From Ascarosepion bandense (Eukaryota > Mollusca > Cephalopoda > Sepiida > Sepiidae): a DNA stretch of 64,000 bases. Numbering within the stretch: the stretch's first letter is position 1; each line of letters starts with the position of its first letter. Of this stretch, positions 1 through 10,701 are shown piece by piece. The translations under genes were made by a program, and so were the position numbers. The stretch is taken from assembly GCA_037127315.1 (NCBI GenBank), contig JBBBDQ010000442.1:1795001-1859000 (forward strand), read 5' to 3'. The notes under the pieces are model-generated. The model searched no databases. It was given only the letters and a program-made list of their open reading frames with translations, and had not been told where the DNA came from.

Positions 1-11
1 TTTTTTTTTTT

Positions 12-199
12 CAATTGGAGTGGATAGACTAAACTATCGCCCGGTTCACACTCCACCCACGTCTATTGAACAGGTGAAGAGGCTCATCGCTTGTTCCCTG
101 TTTAGGATGTGGTTTCCAATATTTTCACTATTATGTAGCCCCCTGCACATCAGTGGCGTTACCGCCTTGCTCGTAGTGATACGATTAAAAAAAAACACA
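12..199 (+). mobile_element. T-family repeat copy, 3' end with A tail
   Basis: A short non-autonomous repeat. It opens with CAATTGGAGTGGATAGAC, continues through a block CGCCCGGTTCACACTCCACC, and ends in TGTAGCCCCCTGCACATCAG, a CTTGCTC block and an A-rich tail at 188-197. The same unit is tandemly repeated at 45.6-46.5 kb and lies inverted at 52.6-52.95 kb. The frame reads through but the pyrimidine-rich middle and the A tail argue against coding. Its last ~55 bases resemble the LINE-C 3' end, so it may be mobilised by LINE-C (inference). Confidence 0.6.
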
Positions 200-448
200 T
201 TTTTGAAGGAAAAAAAATATTCTCAGCAAAACATTTTTGGATATAAAACTAGAAAACATTTTCAGGTTTTTAAAATAAAGAACAATAAAAACAAAAAGTT
301 TTCATTAAAATTTGACTACATCAACTTTTTCATTATAACCGAACATTATAAAAAAATAGCTTCAAACCCAACTTTTTTGGCATTAAATAACCCACAGAGG
401 TGTTGATATGCCATTAAACAAAACTCAGACTCAAACTGATAACTCAAA

Positions 449-602
449 CTCTTCGCACCAATGTCAACGTCCTTCTTCTTACATATTCTCTGACACCTAC
501 GGTGACCTGTTCCCCTTTCTCTTTATTCTTCTATTATGTAACTCCCTGCGCACCAGTGGCAGTACTGACTTGCTTGTGGGTGAGAAGATTATAAAAAAAA
601 AC
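449..602 (+). mobile_element. LINE-C-type 3' tail fragment
   Basis: A pyrimidine-rich stretch is followed by TATGTAACTCCCTGCGCACC, CAGTGGCAGTACTGACTTGC, a GTGAGAAGATTAT block and an A tail. This matches the 3' ends of LINE-C copies near 45.0 and 56.05 kb. No coding part remains. The interval 200-448 between this and the preceding repeat is AT-rich and shows nothing recognisable. Confidence 0.5.
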
Positions 603-744
603 TAGCGTTGCTCAGGTGTAATGAAAGCTTTAAAACTAATCTATGGTCCTGGAGCTCAGATTCAGCCTAAAGAATATTTGAAATAATAAAATAATTGCGA
701 CAATTTACCAATCGCATCCAGTATATATGCTCCCTGAATACAAA

Positions 745-794
<50 letters not shown>

Positions 795-1520
795 TACCAG
801 TATAGACAGGCGTTGCTCGGGTGCAATGAAAGCTATAAAACTAATCTATGGTCCTGGAGCTCAGACTCTTTGGACGTTGGTACGAAAGACTAAAAAGCAA
901 TAGTTGTTTCCACTTAAAGCGAAACCGTAGACTGAAAGAAAAATGAATGAATGTAAGTCAAATTTTGATTTCCTGGTATCGATATCAAATAAGTTTTTTT
1001 CGTCGTAAACTGAATTTTGAAGGCTAAATAAGTCCTCTGAGTAAATGGTATCATGGCTGAGACTAAGAACTACAATTTTACCTACTTAGAGCCAAACCCG
1101 AAGCAAAAACTAAAATAAAAGGGCTGAAAAATATTCAGACATACAAGCAGATAAACAGACACACACACAAACATCTTGCCTTTTATATATATATATTATC
1201 GATTTTCTGCACTATTGTAAGAACTGCAACCTTGAAACTTCTGAATATCGTTTCTTATGTCTTTGTCTATGAGTGTATCAAATTTGATTAAAATCGGACC
1301 ACTCCTTCTATAACCCGATTTTTTCGATTTTCGATATTTATCGGGGGTACTTCGACACAAAACCTAGCTAAGAACACTCGCAGACGCTTATAATACAACT
1401 GTGTAAATTTTGTAGAAAATCAGTTCAGCCGTTTCGGAGTCTATAGGTAACGGAAACACACACACACACACAAACTCACACATACACACACACAAAGTTC
1501 TATTTATAAATAAGTTTAGA
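603..1520 (+). mobile_element. X-element copy 1 with a duplicated head
   Basis: The head GCGTTGCTC(A/G)GG-TGTAATGAAAGC occurs twice, at about 606 and 810, separated by an (AT)n tract at 747-794. The body runs to a 3' end with a block TCAGCCGTTTCGGAGTCTAT, an (AC)n tract and TTATAAATAAGTTTAGA. Related copies lie at 4325-5410 and 35750-36505. The 3' architecture (GCCGTTTCGGAG then CA repeats) resembles non-autonomous LINE ends common in invertebrates, but no coding region is present, so the class is uncertain. Confidence 0.6.
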
Positions 1521-1727
1521 TTTTTTTGTAGCTTAGCTTGTTAAACTTTACTTAGCGTTTATTTTTCTTTGCATTATGTAACAAAAATAAACTGAAAAGC
1601 GAGACAAGCAGAGTTTACTAACTGTAAGAAAACGTCCAAAATGCAGGCTTTTATACTGAAATTTTACGATAAGAGCTCAAGACAAATAACGATGTTTCGA
1701 ACAACCCACAAATAGGGTAAAACCTGA

Positions 1728-1862
1728 TAGTACAACTGTGTAATTTTTCAAGAAAATCGGTTCAGCCGTTTCGGAGTCTATAGGTAACGGACACACAAAC
1801 ACAGACAAACACACGCACACATACACACACACAGAGACAAAGTTCCATTTATAAATAAATTT
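1728..1862 (+). mobile_element. X-element 3' end, extra partial copy
   Basis: This repeats only the last ~130 bases of X-element: ACAACTGTGTAA, a TCAGCCGTTTCGGAGTCTAT block, an (AC)n-rich tract and CATTTATAAATAAATTTA. It lies in the same orientation just downstream of copy 1, so the 3' end was duplicated separately. The 200 bases between them show no other feature. Confidence 0.55.
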
Positions 1863-2488
1863 ACATAATAATAACTTGAGCCTTAACAGGTGATGCTATC
1901 CAAGTCTAGGCTAGACCATGGAACAACAGCAGTTAAGAATAGAAAACAAAATCATAAAATCACATGAAAAATTATATAAAATCTAATGTTAATAACTTGT
2001 CTATCATTTTCAGTGAAACGTTCAAACTTCGAAGAATGTCAACATCTTGGTTAAGCCATTAGTTTTTCTTCAAGTGACACGTGCCTACCATTTTAGCTGT
2101 TGCAGCTGTTGGAAGTCCTCAAGAGATGCTGTTTCTCTTATCTGGTACAGTACTTCGTTTGTGATTATGTAGCGTCAGTTCACAATAATTGAAGAAGAAT
2201 GGTCTTCTCTAAGATCCACTGGATTCATTCGCTCAATAACATTTTTTTTTACCATTGACCTTGGAAAGCGGACATGTGGAAAGCGGTCATGTGGAAAGCG
2301 GACACGTGGAAAGTCAACATCTTGATTCCGTCTTTATTTTCTCTTTGAATTACCGTATTTGACGGCAAATAGCACACCCATATGACACACCCCAATTTTA
2401 GCAGGGCAAATCAAGAAAAATTACTAATTAGTAAAATTAGTAGAATTATTAGTAAATGATATAGCCTAGGCTATATTTATGATAACAG
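1863..2488. other. No gene seen; short repeats
   Basis: No coding pattern is visible. Bases 2077-2177 (from about GTGCCTACCATTTTAGCTGT to a GTAGCGTCAG block) are a diverged copy of 5468-5572. Three tandem 15-bp units of the type AAAGCGGACATGTGG lie at 2264-2310. The (T)10 run at 2242 is unremarkable. Confidence 0.5.
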
Positions 2489-3216
2489 TTTTAATCTGCA
2501 TAATAGCCTTTTAAATAATGACAGTAAGTATGTCAAAACTACTCTAAATTCTAAGCTAATAGAATTTGCCAAGTAGCAAATTTCGGCCGACTATCGTGAA
2601 TTTTAAACTTACATAGGGAATGTAAGACCCAGGGGAATTTTTAAAATATATTTTTCGTAAAAAAAGTACACCTTGTATGTCGTCAAATCAGTCAGTTACC
2701 ATACGTGATATACGCTTGGGCGATCATGTCTGGAATAAGATATGACTGATTGGGCAGAATATTATCGCGCAGTAGGTTGTCATTGATTTCTGCGGTAGAC
2801 TGGTTGCCAGCCAAGGCTATAAAACTCAATCTGTCCTGTTATTTGACCCACAAGTGCAGGGAAGGGACGGATTAATACCTTTCCTGTAAGTGAATGGAAG
2901 GAAATTCAACTGGAATTCGAATAAATTTGAATTTATTGCATATAATTTTAGTGAAACAAAGTACTAATATAAATCGTGATGAAATTAATATAATGAATAT
3001 TATCAAGGAAAAGACTTTTAATCTGCATAATAGCCATTTTAAATAATGACAATAGGTATATGAAATTTACTCTAAAGTCTACACTAATAGGAGTTGCCAG
3101 GTAGTTAATTTTGGCTGACTATCACGAATTTTAAACCTACATATGCCATATAAGACGCAGGAGGAATTTAAAAAATATTTTTAGTAAAAAAAGTTCACCT
3201 TGTATGTCGTCAAATC

Positions 3217-3517
3217 AGTCAGTTGCCATATGTAATACGCGCTTTGGCGATCATGTTTCGAAAAAAACATGACTGACTGGGCAGAAGATTATACCGCAGT
3301 AGGTTACCATTGCTTTCTGTGGTAGACTGGTTGCCAGTCAAGGCTATAGAACCCAGTCTGTCCTGTTATTTGATCCACAACTGGAAGGAAGAGACGGATT
3401 AATAACTTTTCCAAGGGTATTTGCGCGTAAGTGAATGTAAGGAAATTCAACTGGAATTCGAACTCGGCACCCTGATTTGTCGTTCCGAGTCGATATCCAC
3501 TGCACCACAACGCACAT
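3217..3517 (-). mobile_element. SINE1 copy with tRNA-like head
   Basis: Reading the minus strand from 3517: ATGTGCGTTGTGGTGCAGTG begins a tRNA-like head, with a B-box-like GAGTTCGAATTCC about 55 bases on. The body follows (CACTTACGCGCAAATACC, an AGGACAGACTGGGTTCTATA block), and then a 3' module that ends in ACTGACTG. The head carries recognisable internal pol III A and B box positions. This is one of the cleaner single-module copies. Confidence 0.65.
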
Positions 3518-3592
3518 CCCTAAGTTGTCAAATACGGTACCTAAAAACATTTTTGTAATGCGTTGTAAACTTTTGCACGGTATTGTATCTGT

Positions 3593-4096
3593 CGGTCAGT
3601 TAAGTGCCATACGTGATACACGCTTGGGCGATCATGTCTTGAAAGAGACATGACTGACTGGGCAGAAGATTATCCCGCAGTAGGTTGCCATTGCTTTCTG
3701 CGGTAGACTGGTTGCTGACCAAGGCAATAGAACCCAATCTGTCCAGTTATTTGACTCATAGCTATTGGGGGATCAGTTTATTACTTCATAACAATAGAAA
3801 ACCGATCCCCCACTTTTTGCCCAGTAGAAGCTTTACTTATATTTCCAATTATTATCTTCATTCAGTCAGTTAAGTGCCATACGTGAAACACGCTTGGGCG
3901 ATCATGTCTCGAAAGAGACATGACTGACTGGGCAGAAGATTATCCCGTAGTAGGTTACCATTGGTTTCTGCGGTAGATTGGTTGCCAGCCAAGGCTATAA
4001 AACTCAATCTGTCCTGTTATTTGACCCACAATAGGAGGGAAGGGACGGATTAATACCTTTCCCGTAAGTGAATGTAAGGAAATTCAACTGGAATTC
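3593..4096 (-). mobile_element. SINE1 chain, two 3' modules, no head
   Basis: The module bounded by CAGTCAGTTAAG and ACTGACTGGGCAG appears at 3596 and 3867. Between them lies a hairpin with arms GGGGGATCAGTTTATTAC and AAACCGATCCCCCACT (about 3768-3815). The body at 3950-4096 ends at the unique block of the surrounding duplication instead of a tRNA-like head, so this copy is truncated. Confidence 0.55.
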
Positions 4097-4324
4097 GAAT
4101 AAATTTGAATTTATTGCATATAATTTTAGTGAAACAAAGTACTAATATAAATCGTGATGAAATTAATATAATGAATATTATCAAGGATAAGACTTTTAAT
4201 CTGCATAATAGCCATTTTAAATAATGACAATATGTATATGAAAACTACTCCAAATTCTAAGCTAATAGGAGTCGCCAGGTGGCAAATTTCGGCTGATTAT
4301 CGCGAATTTTAAACCTAAATTTAT

Positions 4325-4461
4325 AGCATACTAGCAGTATAGCCTGGCGTTGCTCGGATGTAATGAAAGCTTTAAAACTAATCCATGATCCTGGAGCCTA
4401 GACTCAGCCTAAAGAATATCTGAAATAATAAAATAATTGCGACAATTTACCAATCGCACCT

Positions 4462-4496
<35 letters not shown>

Positions 4497-4623
4497 CAGT
4501 ATAGCCTGGCGTTGCTCGGATGTAATGAAAGCTTTAAAACCAATCCATGGTCCTGGAGCTCAGAATCAGCCTAAAGAATATCTGAAATAATAAAATAATT
4601 GCGACAATTTACCAATCGCACCT

Positions 4624-4682
<59 letters not shown>

Positions 4683-4808
4683 TAGCAGTATAGCCTGGCG
4701 TTGCTCGAATGTAATGAAAGCTTTAAAACCAATCCATGGTCCTGGAGCTCAGAATCAGCCTAAAGAATATCTGAAATAATAAAATAATTGCGACAATTTA
4801 CCAATCGC

Positions 4809-4853
<45 letters not shown>

Positions 4854-5036
4854 TAGCAGTACAGCCTGGCGTTGCTCGGATGTAATGAAAGCTTTAAAAC
4901 TAATACATAGTTCTGGATCTCAGACTCAGCTTAAAGAATATTTTTGCGAAGTTTGGTGAGAAACGGATAAAAATTGTGAATTTGTATAAATGACATACAG
5001 ACAGATAAATAGATACACACACACACAAACATCTTG

Positions 5037-5091
<55 letters not shown>

Positions 5092-5410
5092 CGATTTTCT
5101 GCACTATTGTAAGAACTGCAACCTTGAAACTTCTGAATATCGTTTCTTATGTCTTTGTCTATCAGTGTATCAAATTTGATTAAAATCAGACCACTCCTTC
5201 TATAACTCGATTTTTTTCGATTTTCAATTTTCGATATTTATCGGGAGTACCTCGACACAAAACGTAGCTAAGAACACTCGCAAACGCTTATAGTACAACT
5301 GTGTAAATGTTCAAGAAAATCAGTTCACCAGTTTCGGAGTCTATAGGTAACAGACACGCACAGACACACACACAGAGAGACAAAGTTCCATTTATAAATA
5401 AGTTTAGATA
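4325..5410 (+). mobile_element. X-element copy 2 with tandemly amplified head
   Basis: The head unit (GCGTTGCTCG(G/A)ATGTAATG ... GCGACAATTTACCAATCGCA) is repeated at about 4348, 4508, 4698 and 4868. (AT)n tracts of different lengths separate the units (about 4464, 4627, 4813). The last unit continues through an (AC)n stretch and (AT)n at 5040-5087 to the usual 3' end, closing with CATTTATAAATAAGTTTAGA near 5408. No coding region is present. Confidence 0.6.
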
Positions 5411-5467
5411 AAACGGAAAGCAAATTTAAAAGATATTTTAGTAAAAAAAATGTGACCCTTATATGCC

Positions 5468-5572
5468 GGTACACGTGCTATGCATTTTAGCTGTTGCCGC
5501 CACTGGAAGTCCTCAAGCGATGCTGTTTCTGTTATCTGGTACAGTTCTACGTTTGTGATTCTGTACCGTCAG
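5468..5572 (+). repeat. Dispersed repeat, second copy of 2077-2177
   Basis: Shares TGGAAGTCCTCAAG, GATGCTGTTTCT and TTATCTGGTACAGT in order with 2077-2177. The homology stops at CCGTCAG, exactly where the LTR-like block begins. Nothing suggests coding. Confidence 0.5.
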
Positions 5573-5574
5573 TC

Positions 5575-5918
5575 TGTCGCCGTGGGGAGCCAGTTAATTT
5601 TTCTTTGATTCGGCCTTGTGTCAGACATAACCGAACTCCCTACAGGTTATAAGTTTTATGCAGAATTTATAATGAAGCTACATTTTTGTTGCGTGTCTCT
5701 CTTTCGCTGCTCCCATCTCTGACTATTGACTGACGCCGAGGTCATTTATATAGTCCTTTTGAATTTCACACTGGATCTCCAAGTCCTTCCAAATCTTACA
5801 AGTCGCTCCCATTGGTCAAAAATCATTTTAACACCTACTTGCGAAATCTGGTTTCTACTTTTCCGTCAAGCAGATGGTCAATAATTTTTTTTCTATTTGG
5901 GAAAACCAGGATTTCACA
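5575..5918 (-). mobile_element. Possible solo LTR
   Basis: On the minus strand the block starts TGTGAAATCCTGG and ends near CCCCACGGCGACA. It has a TATA-like TATATAAA at 5745-5752, followed by a stretch that resembles LTR R-U5 sequence (GAGTTCGGTTATGTCTGACA). The pentamer CGTCA lies on both sides (5566-5570 and 5919-5923), but the right end would need three extra bases to abut it exactly. No internal region or primer-binding site is seen. It could instead be another pol II-like repeat end. Confidence 0.3.
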
Positions 5919-5923
5919 CGTCA

Positions 5924-6059
5924 TTGTGAATTTTTGTAAAAGCGAAGAAGGGGGTTGATTTTAATTAATTTCTTATCCGCTACAAGTCAGCGCATTTCCC
6001 GGAAGAGTTATCCTCATCGAGGCTTATACGCTTAATGTTCACTAAAATGCCAAATACAG
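5924..6059. other. No feature seen
   Basis: Ordinary AT-rich sequence leading into the RTE fragment. The RTE reading frame may extend weakly into its last bases but I cannot support it. Confidence 0.4.
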
Positions 6060-6690
6060 GTGGGGGATACCAGAATCAAGCTAGTACAAAAATTTAAATA
6101 CCTAGGAAGTGTTCTAACAGGAGACGGAAAATGCGGCACAGAGATCCGTAGGCGAATTGGCATGGCAAAGGACGTGTTCCAGAAACTAAGTAAAGTACTA
6201 ACACACAGGAAAGTTTCACTAGAAACAAAGAAAAGAGTGCTGGATTGCTATGTGATGTCAGTTCTTCAACACGGCAGTGAATGCTGGACAATATCATCGA
6301 AAACGAGGACAAAACTGGAAGTAGCGGAAATGTGCTCATACAGAAGGATGCTGCGGATATCGTGGACTGAGTATGCAAGCAACGATGAGGTGTTGGAAAG
6401 AATGGCAACAAAAAGGAAATGAATAATGAGCATCAGGAAGAGACAACTGACGTTCCTGGGACACGCAATGAGGAAAGAGGGTTTGGAGAACCTGATACTG
6501 ACAGGTCAGATAGAAGGAAAAAGAGACAGAGGAAGGCAGCGGATAACATATTTGCAGGGTCTGATCTGGTGGATGACGGAACGGGGGTTGCCAGGAGTAA
6601 CAGAAGCAAACATACTAAGAGCCACAAGGGATAGGGAGACGTGGAGAACCATGATCGCCTACGTCCTGAAGGGACAGTGCACATAGAAAG
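6060..6690 (+). pseudogene. RTE/BovB-like LINE, C-terminal reverse transcriptase part
   Basis: A 5'-truncated copy. One frame runs for about 209 codons from 6060 to 6686, broken only by a TGA at 6420-6422. Visible landmarks, in order: KYLGSVLT; EIRRRIGMAK; VMSVLQHGSECWT; RRMLRISWTEY; RQLTFLGHAMRKEGLENL; a basic GKRDRGRQR stretch; and a terminal IAYVLKGQCT before TAG. This is the conserved thumb and C-terminal region of RTE-clade elements, downstream of the catalytic palm, so the fragment cannot itself be a polymerase. It ends in an AAGAAAGAAGAAAG tail, as expected for this family. It is the best preserved RTE piece in the window. Confidence 0.8.
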
Positions 6691-6813
6691 AAGAAAGAAA
6701 TTCACCCAATTCAAGGCTCAAGAGCCACTTTAGGTAGATGGTTGACATAATAAATCACGTAAAATTAGAGTTATAGGCTTTACACTCAGTTAAGACTTAT
6801 ATAAAGTTTACAA

Positions 6814-7400
6814 GCTTCTTCTTTTTCTTCTTCTGTGTGCCGTGTCCCATCGAGACGTTGACGTTTGTGAATCTTAATAAATGTTACCTTTTTGTCATCT
6901 CTCCTTAATCTTGCTCCACCATCCATTCACAAAAGCTTGCTAGGTAGGTTTCCGTTATTTTTCTCAGTCCTTCTTTCCTTCAATCTGTCCTGTGAGTATT
7001 CAAATTTCCAAGCCTTCTTTCCTTATTATGCACCCTCGAAATTACAAGAGTTACTTTCTGATATTAGATAAAAGGACCATTTTTATTTCATTTTTTTCTA
7101 AAATTCTCTCATTGCTAAGTGTTCCGGCCATACCATTTTCAGCTTCTTTATATAGAATCACTATTTTTTTTATTTCTTCATGTCTCGTCTGTGAAGAGAT
7201 TGACCAGCAATCAAAGTTACAGAGTATGACCCACATTACGCAACAGATTGGTACTTTCTTCTTGGTTTCTAAAGGGAATTGTCGAACACGTTGTGAAATA
7301 TAAAAACGGGGAAGCTTTTTAAAATTTATTTTGAAAATTAATGAGAGTAATGCTTTTAGATAAATGATACATCTTTCCACTACTGTGTTTGACGTCAAAA
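6814..7400 (-). pseudogene. Degenerate RTE LINE 3' part
   Basis: A (TTC)-rich tract at 6814-6831 marks the 3' tail on the minus strand. Upstream, between 7051 and 7290, the minus strand still encodes a recognisable LETKKKV...SVL-like...CWSISSQTR...GMAGTLSNERILEK stretch that aligns by eye with 6220-6410. There are several frame breaks and substitutions, so this is an older copy, convergent with the one at 6060-6690. Confidence 0.6.
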
Positions 7401-7560
7401 TGACAAAGTTCGTCTTTAGTTGTTTTATTTTTTTCCACCAAAATGATAGCTTAGAGGTGGATTCGCCGAAGTCTTTGCCTCGTGTCTGTGGTGTAAAGTA
7501 ACTTCAATCAAGTTTATTCACGATACAAAGCGAGATAGTGGTTGCCGAGAAAATAAGACT
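7401..7560. other. Body of tRNA-headed repeat, otherwise nothing
   Basis: The minus-strand continuation of the tRNA-like head at 7562-7652 probably runs through here (CAACCACTATCTCGCTTTGT and onwards). I see no coding pattern. Confidence 0.35.
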
Positions 7561-7561
7561 T

Positions 7562-7652
7562 CGATATACTCGCTCGCAACCTCGGATTGAATCCCGGTCC
7601 TTGGCACTGCTACAGATGGCCTAACGCTCTCGACCACCAAGCAGGCCACATC
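7562..7652 (-). repeat. tRNA-like SINE head (SINE3 type)
   Basis: The minus strand reads GGCCTGCTTGGTGGTCGAGA, with an A-box-like TGGTGGTCGAGAGCG, and later GGGATTCAATCC as a B-box-like element. The D-loop pattern GGTCGAGAGCGTTAGG is Leu/Ser-like. It is probably a SINE head and not a working tRNA gene: the ends do not form a clear 7-bp acceptor stem. Confidence 0.5.
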
Positions 7653-7792
7653 TGTTTCACATACAGTCGCTGACGTAAGAGTTTAGAAAATGTTTGGAGT
7701 AAGATTTGACTCTGAAATTTTTTCGTTTTTAAGAGGTAGAAGACATATTTACCTGGAAGCAGAGATATACGTAGTTATAAAAATATAATATA

Positions 7793-7839
<47 letters not shown>

Positions 7840-8060
7840 GGATTAAATCCATGCTTTTAATTTGATTTTGAGACGTTATTATATGTATATGTGTGTGCGT
7901 GCGTGTGTGCGTGTGTCTGTGTGTGTGTGTGTGTAGGCATGTATATGTAGTTATTTCTTTTTAAATGCATGAGAGAGGAGGAGAGAGAGAAAGAGAGAGA
8001 TAAGAGAGAAAGTGTGTGTGTCTGTTTGTGTGTGTGTGTATTTAGTTTAGTTGCGAAAAA
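7793..8060. repeat. (AT)n, (TG)n and (GA)n tracts
   Basis: An (AT)n run at 7793-7836 is followed by (TG)n-rich sequence at 7886-7934, a GAGAGA-rich stretch at 7975-8005 and another (TG)n stretch at 8012-8040. No gene. Confidence 0.9.
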
Positions 8061-8163
8061 TGATCAGCTAAGAATACTTGAGTTACATGGTCTCTTATTT
8101 CTTAACTCGGCCAAATAACTGTGTGTGGATTTACTATACTTGTGTTCATTCATGTGTATGTCT

Positions 8164-8193
8164 GTTATCTATCTATCTATCTATGTATGTATG

Positions 8194-8251
<58 letters not shown>

Positions 8252-8261
8252 AGCGTGTTCA

Positions 8262-8303
<42 letters not shown>

Positions 8304-8313
8304 AGCGTGTTCA

Positions 8314-8350
<37 letters not shown>

Positions 8351-8370
8351 CTGACGATTTTCTTTTCTAT

Positions 8371-8408
<38 letters not shown>

Positions 8409-8423
8409 CTGACGATTTTCTTT

Positions 8424-8474
<51 letters not shown>

Positions 8475-8543
8475 CAACCTGTTCGTCTATCTCTTTCTAT
8501 CTTTCTCTATCGCTGTATCTATCTCTCTCTATCGCTGTATCTA

Positions 8544-8590
<47 letters not shown>
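8164..8590. repeat. (ATCT)n array with conserved interruptions
   Basis: Tetranucleotide ATCT runs are interrupted by TTAGCGTGTTCAT (twice), CTGACGATTTTCTTTTC (twice) and CAACCTGTTCGTC, then (AT)n at 8549-8590. The interruption TGTTCAT is the complement of the ATGAACA spacer in the GATA array at 12.0-12.4 kb. Open frames across this array (repeated SIYL) are translation of the microsatellite, not a protein. Confidence 0.9.
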
Positions 8591-8595
<5 letters not shown>

Positions 8596-8841
8596 ACCAT
8601 GTCCACCATAGTTTATGAATATAGAATACAGTGCAGTACGTAATCTGTTCAATGAAACAACGTCAAAGATTAACACTCCCGAATTAGACACTCTACTGAA
8701 TCGGATTATATCGCCAATACTCGGGAAAATATGGTTGCCTTTATACACGTCGCATTGAATATTTTGAGCCTTCTGATTGGTTAACCCTTCCATTGGTGAA
8801 CTATAAAATGAGTCAGCTCATGGTCGGCTCACTAAAAACTC

Positions 8842-8880
<39 letters not shown>
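8591..8880. other. No gene seen, (AT)n at right end
   Basis: Sequence around 8600-8830 has no recognisable family. An (AT)n tract runs from about 8845 to 8879 and directly abuts the LINE-C 3' end that follows. Confidence 0.5.
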
Positions 8881-8882
<2 letters not shown>

Positions 8883-9104
8883 TCATTTCACCCCAAGCAA
8901 GGCATTCTACTGCCACTGTTGCGCAGGGGATTACATAGGGAACAGTGATGAGAAAGAGTGGTTAGTTATAGAAAATGTCGGGAGGAGGGTAATAGACGGA
9001 TGAGGATACCGAGAATGTGGGTGGGGTAGATGGGAAGAGAGTTTGAGAGAATGGATGCGAGGTAGTTTACATTTAAATTCCTGGAGATTCTAGCTGTCTG
9101 GATA

Positions 9105-9105
<1 letters not shown>
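8881..9105 (-). mobile_element. LINE-C 3' end
   Basis: On the minus strand this is the 3' untranslated part of LINE-C. It starts from the region encoding the end of the ORF (CTCCAGGAATTTAAATGTAA near 9065-9085), continues through pyrimidine-rich sequence, and ends in CAGTAGAATGCCTTGCTTGG and GGTGAAATGATT at 8881. It abuts (AT)n instead of a poly(A) tract. Confidence 0.65.

Positions 9106-9158
<53 letters not shown>
9104..9158. repeat. (ATCT)n microsatellite
   Basis: A pure (ATCT)n run that interrupts the join between the LINE-C fragment and the following degenerate RTE copy. Confidence 0.9.
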
Positions 9159-9194
9159 TAAGATGTTACGTTACGAGGACGTTAAAATGAACCA

Positions 9195-9735
9195 GTTATA
9201 GTAACAAATAATGGAAATTGTGGCACAGAAATCCGAAGACTCATCGTAATAGTTTTGTCAAAAACTTAGTGAAGTATTACGTAAAAGTAATATTACTTTA
9301 TGTTAATAAAGGAAAGCGTGTACAGCCGGTGGATAATATCTACTGTCCTGTATGGCAGTAAATGCTGTGCTACAGATGAACAAGAAAAACTTGAGGCAAG
9401 ATACATCTGGTTCTACAGAAGGATGCTGAGAATATGGTAACGATTTCATCCAGGACGAAATTAGCCGGTGCTTACTTGAAACGACGGAGATGTGACTCGA
9501 CTGGCAAGATCATGCTACAAACAAGAAACCACTCATGGGATGAAAAAGAAACTGCATCTAACAATCGGGAATTTGAATGATATCTAATGAGGAAGAGAGG
9601 ATTGGGGAATTTAGCACTCACAGGATCCGAAGCAGAAAGCATTGACAACAACTCAACGAGGATGAATAAACAGACGAAAGAAAAGAAGACCATGACAACG
9701 AAGATGGATTTTCTCGCAGGGATTTTCATGGTCTC
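9195..9735 (+). pseudogene. Heavily decayed RTE LINE fragment
   Basis: Only islands can be read: ATTGTGGCACAGAAATCCGA (matching the C-G-T-E-I-R region at 6133), TGGCAGTAAATGCTG, GGTTCTACAGAAGGATGCTG and GAGGAAGAGAGGATTGGGGA (the M-R-K-E/R-G-L region). The order and spacing match the 6060-6690 copy, with many stops and indels. Confidence 0.5.
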
Positions 9736-9798
9736 TCTCTCTTCATGGGTCGGACGTTTATATAACTACCTGTTACACAGTAGTTTTCTATACTTCTC

Positions 9799-10314
9799 AG
9801 TCAGTCAGTTAAGTGCCATACGTGATACACGCTTGGGCGATCATGTCTCGAAACAGACATGACTGACTGAGCAGAAGATTTTCTATCCTGCTCTTTAAAC
9901 TATAGCTGAAGGGAGAACAGACGGATTGTATTAATAAGTAGTAATTAGTGGGGGGTCAGTTTATTACTTAATAACAATAGAAAACTGATCCCCTACTTTT
10001 TGCCCAGTAGAAGCTTTACTTATGTTTCCAACTATTATCTCTATTCAGTCAGTTAAGTGCCATACGTGATACACGCTTTGGGCGATCATGTCTCGAAAAA
10101 GACATGACTGACTGGGCAGAAGATTATCCCGCAGTAGTTTGCCATTGCTTTCTGCGGTAGACTGGTTGCCGACCAAGGCTATAGAACCCAATCTGTCCTA
10201 TTATTTGACCCATAACCCATAATAGCTTTCCCAACGGTATTTGCGCGTAAGTGAATGCAAGGAATTCAACTGGAATTCGAACTCGGCTCTCCGATTTCTC
10301 GTTCCGAGCCGATT
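9799..10314 (-). mobile_element. SINE1 with two 3' modules
   Basis: Reading right to left, a partial tRNA-like head (10273-10312, GAGCCGAGTTCGAATTCC) is followed by the body, a module ending ACTGACTG near 10047, then a hairpin block (9952-10004, arms GGGGTCAGTTTATTACT and GAAAACTGATCCCC) and a second module at 9799-9868. The head is fused directly to LINE-C coding sequence at about 10315, so its 5' end is lost. Confidence 0.6.
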
Positions 10315-10319
10315 GTTTA

Positions 10320-10701
10320 TGTTGATGTACGCACCGATATTATTCGGGACGAAATTCTACTCTTGCTGGTTTCTCCAGGATCATTTAACTTTCGGAATTT
10401 AGCACTGAAAACGAAGCTGCTATCTATTCATCATCATAGACAATCGCCCCTACCCCACATTAGCATGGATCAGTCTAGTCTCCCTGAAAGCAAAACACTG
10501 CGCCTCCTCGGGTTAATTCTCACAACAGACCTCAAGTGGAATGAGTATATAGAATCCATAAATAAGTCCGCTGTTAAGAAAGTCGGTTCTCTGTGTAGGG
10601 CCAGGAAGTTTTTCCCCTCTGAAACAATCCTGTACATATACAAATCTATCATGCGCCCGTGCATTGAATATTGCTGCCATATCTGGTCGGGTGCAAGGTA
10701 A
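10320..10701 (+). pseudogene. LINE-C reverse transcriptase fragment
   Basis: Encodes in one frame LPESKTLRLLGLILTTDLKW, then VKKVGSLCRARKFFPSE, YIYKSIMRPCIEYCCHIWSG and stops after GAR. This is the region just downstream of the palm domain in Jockey/CR1-like LINEs. The apparent methionine start at 10255 lies in SINE1 sequence, so the open frame is a chimera and not a gene. Confidence 0.7.

Larger units (their letters stand above)
2490..4320. repeat. Duplicated block containing SINE1 pieces
   Basis: Two direct copies, about 2700-3240 and 3893-4320, share a SINE1 tail, a truncated SINE1 body and a unique stretch GAATTTATTGCATATAATTT followed by TTTTAATCTGCATAATAGCC. The latter motif occurs three times (2494, 3018, 4193), so at least two rounds of duplication occurred. 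SINE1 modules lie at both ends of each copy, which fits unequal recombination between them (inference). Confidence 0.6.

Noticed and set aside
10255..10701. 148-codon frame as a single gene
   Set aside because: The first ~25 codons lie in SINE1 and the rest in LINE-C, so it is a chimera of two repeats.
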